From: Hippasteria phrygiana
Lineage: Eukaryota > Echinodermata > Asteroidea > Valvatida > Goniasteridae
Direction: 5' to 3'
DNA: 64,000 nucleotides
Assembly (NCBI GenBank): GCA_037893225.1
Contig: JAZGUH010000331.1
Span: forward strand, 1,860,001-1,924,000
Shown here: one piece after another, positions 60,883-64,000 of the stretch
How the letters are laid out: each line of letters begins with the position of its first letter
Numbering within the stretch: position 1 is the stretch's first letter
Translations under genes and position numbers: made by a program
The notes under the pieces: generated by a model
What the model was told of the DNA's origin: nothing
Seen by the model: only the letters and a program-made list of their open reading frames with translations
Databases searched by the model: none

Positions 60883-61890
60883 CAGACTTGTATACATGTG
60901 TGTAAAACTGTTAACACCTCATACATTTTTATCAATTTCAAATGGTAACATATAGAGATGATAGGATTATAATTTTATTTTGTAACCAAATTGCAACCTT
61001 CCCAAGATTCACACTATTAATAATTCAACGTGAGAAAACCAACATCAACAATAATTTAAAACTGTTGCAACCACATCCACACTTCAGCTTTGAGATTGGT
61101 ACTTGCAGCTCAACATCAAGAAATAAAAAAATGTTGATTCTTTTTGTCCATGAAACATCAAGAACTTTTTCCATAAATTATTGTCTAAAGAGGTCTACCA
61201 CTTGAAAGCCACTGAATCTATGGATAATTCATACTTCAACTAAATATTAAAACAAATATACTACACTCTTCAAACATTGTGTCGTGAGAAACAAAAGAAA
61301 AGGCCGTTTATGGTACAGATTGGGACTGGTAAACTTACTCATCTCTACTCCCTTGCACCTGCATCTATGAATCATAGCTGCTTTTATGCAACTAACAAAT
61401 TAAATAATCTGCTGAGATTGGAATAAATATGCTGTATCCCTGCTTTTGGGGTTTGGACTTATCGCCCTAAAAAAAGAAATGTTCAAAGATCATAATGAGC
61501 TTTCCGATGAGACATTCCACACAAAAAATTGGCAGATGTTAAGTAACACATTAAATAAGTTTTAATTTTGAATTAGGAGCAGGACATCCCTAATTCATAC
61601 AGTACCAATGCATATCAGTTTTCACACATACCACATAAAACAACATACTTTAGGACAACAAATGTTCATACAAAAATACCGTTTCCTTCTTATGTGTAGG
61701 GGAAATCCATTAAATTGAAATTTTTGGTCAGGGCACAGACAGCAGCTTAAAAAAATGCATGATTGCTGCCCGAGTGTTATGATGCATTTGTGCAATCATA
61801 TAGTTAAGTTAGATGTGCTTGCTACTGTTTCTATGCTGGACAAATAATTCCATTTGTTTGAAGCCTTTTGTCAATAACTAGAACTACATG
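60883..61890. other. No recognised feature
   Basis: AT-rich; no supported gene or repeat. Confidence 0.5.
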
Positions 61891-62120
61891 AGGTAACTAG
61901 TTTGCGGTAGCACCATGTGTATTCAATCTCTTTTGTATGTGTGGTTCTGAAAAGAACCGGAGGAAACTCAACGTTTCTGACAGTATGCTCTGCCCGTCGT
62001 CAGGAGTCGACGGGCAGAGCATACTGTCCAAAACGTTGAGTTTCCTCCGGTTCTTTTCAGAACCCGACATATACTCACAAGAAATTTAATACACATGGTG
62101 CTACCGCAAACTAGTTACCT
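61891..62120. repeat. Large foldback element with a nearly continuous palindrome
   Basis: AGGTAACTAGTTTGCGGTAG (61891) faces its inverse ending at 62120. The centre arms CAGTATGCTCTGCCCGTCG / CGACGGGCAGAGCATACTG are perfect around TCAGGAGT. Total arms about 110 bp. Confidence 0.92.
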
Positions 62121-62397
62121 TATTGCCTTTCACCATGCAAACCTTCAAATCTCATAGAACTACATGTATATAATCTTTCTTTGTGTATTATGCACAATGT
62201 GGAAAATATTGTGTATATCCAACTTTGCTTGTGACTAGATGAAATTAACAGCATTAAGTATCACAACTGCCTATACACAAGGAGTGAAGATAAACAAAAA
62301 CATACTACATGTACATGTATTTTCACCAACAAATTGAACAGAAACACTGGATACATACAGATTTTATGTGTAGCAGCCATCTTCGAGGTACATGTTT
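62121..62397. other. No recognised feature
   Basis: Spacer between two foldbacks; ACATGTACATGTAT near 62308. Confidence 0.5.
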
Positions 62398-62533
62398 AAC
62401 AATTGTTGACTGCTGTGATGTGGGATATGATGCTTTTAACACCCGAGTGACGCATATTCGCCACGGGTGCTATGCGTCCCCGAGGGTGTTAAAAACGTCA
62501 TATCCCACATCACAGCAGTCAACCATTGTTTTG
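62398..62533. repeat. Foldback element
   Basis: AACAATTGTTGACTGCTGTG...GGGATATGA faces TCATATCCCACATCACAGCA...TTGTT at 62533. Inner pair AACACCCGAG / GAGGGTGTT around a GACGCATATTCGCC..GGTGCTATGCGTCC stem. Confidence 0.9.
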
Positions 62534-64000
62534 TTATATCGCCAAACCCAGTTTTTTTCATTTCAACTTGCCTTGCTCGGTGGAAATTAACTCAAACAAA
62601 TCCCGCGATCAAAACAGCTGATCGTCTGCTAGTCCGCTGCTCCCACTATAGTTTACTATCTTCAACAGTGTAAGTGAAAATTGTATGGGTACCAATGATA
62701 CAGCTCAATAGCTAGCTGGCTGATGTGCGATATCATGCTTGGAGTGTGCCAGTTGCTTTTTATAGACTAGACACGTGATCGTTCTAGACCAATCAAAATA
62801 CAGTATCCAAGACAGAGATATAACAACATTCAAATTCTGTAACAATATGAGCACAAAAAAGTTTACCCATGTCTATCCAAGGGTATCAAAGACTTCAGCC
62901 TCAAAAAGGGTCACTAGCCATGAGGTCCATTCAGCTATGAGTTCTGAATACACATGTATCTCTGCATGTGTACTGAGTGGACCTTCAATGAGAATGTGAT
63001 TTAAAGGCAGGACTTCTGAACCCAAAATCAAACCAATAATCTAAACCCCTTAGGAGACAGACATATTAATACTTTACATGTAGTAGTCATAAGCCGTGTC
63101 TGCATTGGACTTTTTACGGTAACATGTACAAAGACTGTTGTCAACTTGACCAAATTTAGTCCAGTGTGGACAGCCGGTAAACTTTCCAAATTGTCAAGTG
63201 TCGATCGTCAGTTGTCAATTTATCCCTCCGCAGCTGGAACTTCACAGGGCCAACCGTGTAGCAGAAAAGTTACGTGGCAGTTTCACGCCCCTGAAAGGTC
63301 CAGTGCGGACAGCCACTGCAATGTACAACGTGCATTTTGAAAGGGCATGCCACTGCAAAGTTTCCGCGAGCTGTGCAGTCCAAGTTCGGATTCACGGAAG
63401 AATAACCACAGTAGAATGTTAACAATCATGCACAGTAACTTTTGACGATAGTTAATCCAATGCAAACGCGGCTTTAGCCTAAGGAGTAACAATTCCCAGG
63501 AAAAAATCCAGCAAGATAAAGACTATTAGCATACTGAACCATGTGAACAGCAACCACATCAACTGACACTTGCTAAAAGAACCAGTGCAGCCAGACATTA
63601 TAATTATGAGAGATGTTGAGCGGCCATACATTACCCTGATATGTTGATAATAAAGAGTTGATAATAAAGAGTAGTCAACTGTTTACATCACATAACATTG
63701 GTGTCTTGGGTGTTTTATACACTGTACATTTAACATCAAAAACTGAATCTTCCGACTATCTACATCAAGAGAACTGCCAGACCAACCTAGTAGGCATTAT
63801 AGGAATTATGCACACGTTTTTTCAATTCAAGAAATCAAAATGTATTTTCACATATGAATAGGGGGATTCACATTACAGAGTGCTATCAGATGATCGATAG
63901 CACATTTTGTGTTTTCATAACAATCTACCAAACTACATGTAAGAATATTGTTTTGTTGGTGTGATATATCAGGTAAACTAATTACATCATTTATTAACGA
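62534..64000. other. Right edge; no recognised gene
   Basis: Low-content DNA; I find no exon or RNA gene that can be supported on either strand. Confidence 0.5.

Noticed and set aside
63283..63492. Coding exons at the right edge
   Set aside because: Short overlapping frames on both strands with no conserved motif or splice logic.

Overview
This window is nuclear DNA from an animal, most likely a marine invertebrate. It holds an intron-split metazoan gene (GLE1) and is otherwise almost entirely transposable elements: DIRS-type and non-LTR retrotransposons, mariner, hAT-like and Tc1-like pieces, many foldback elements, and a Polinton/Maverick-like virus-like element. A marine deuterostome such as an echinoderm, hemichordate or lancelet is my best guess, judged only from the repeat style (ACATGTAC-rich DNA, TTAAAGGGACACATTGC repeats). 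No rRNA, CRISPR array or bacterial operon is present.

Layout. Positions 2612-24228 (+) carry the last eight coding exons of GLE1, an mRNA-export factor; the 5' half lies upstream or is not recognisable. Its introns are full of elements: a non-LTR tail (4.4-5.1 kb), a TTAA-bounded element (5.3-5.8 kb), foldbacks (6.4-6.7 and 17.1-17.6 kb), a decayed DIRS-like element with its repeat array (8.2-12.2 kb), a mariner with a hAT-like element nested in it (18.8-20.1 kb) and a 2.86 kb Tc1-ended composite (21.0-23.9 kb).

From 27.7 to 43.4 kb the DNA is nested mobile sequence. Two copies of a terminal-inverted-repeat element, each carrying a RecQ-like helicase fragment, lie in opposite orientation, both with 9-bp target duplications. 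There are also DIRS gag fragments, a GCCAAATACTGTCC repeat element, and a 5'-truncated CR1/Jockey-type retrotransposon inserted cleanly into one arm of a long palindrome.

Positions 43806-58487 are a Polinton-like element of about 14.7 kb with terminal inverted repeats of about 265 bp. It encodes a DDE (retroviral-type) integrase, a protein-primed-type family B DNA polymerase, an FtsK/A32-like packaging ATPase, a probable double-jelly-roll major capsid protein and a set of small membrane or coiled-coil proteins. Most genes run on the minus strand; the integrase and a tandem pair of virion-type genes run on the plus strand. The ATPase, polymerase, integrase N-terminus, capsid N-terminus and several accessory genes carry frameshifts or stops, so this copy is dead. 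The tail from 58.5 to 64 kb has no recognised gene but a cluster of large foldback elements.

All family assignments are from reading translated sequence and from memory of the families; no database search was possible.
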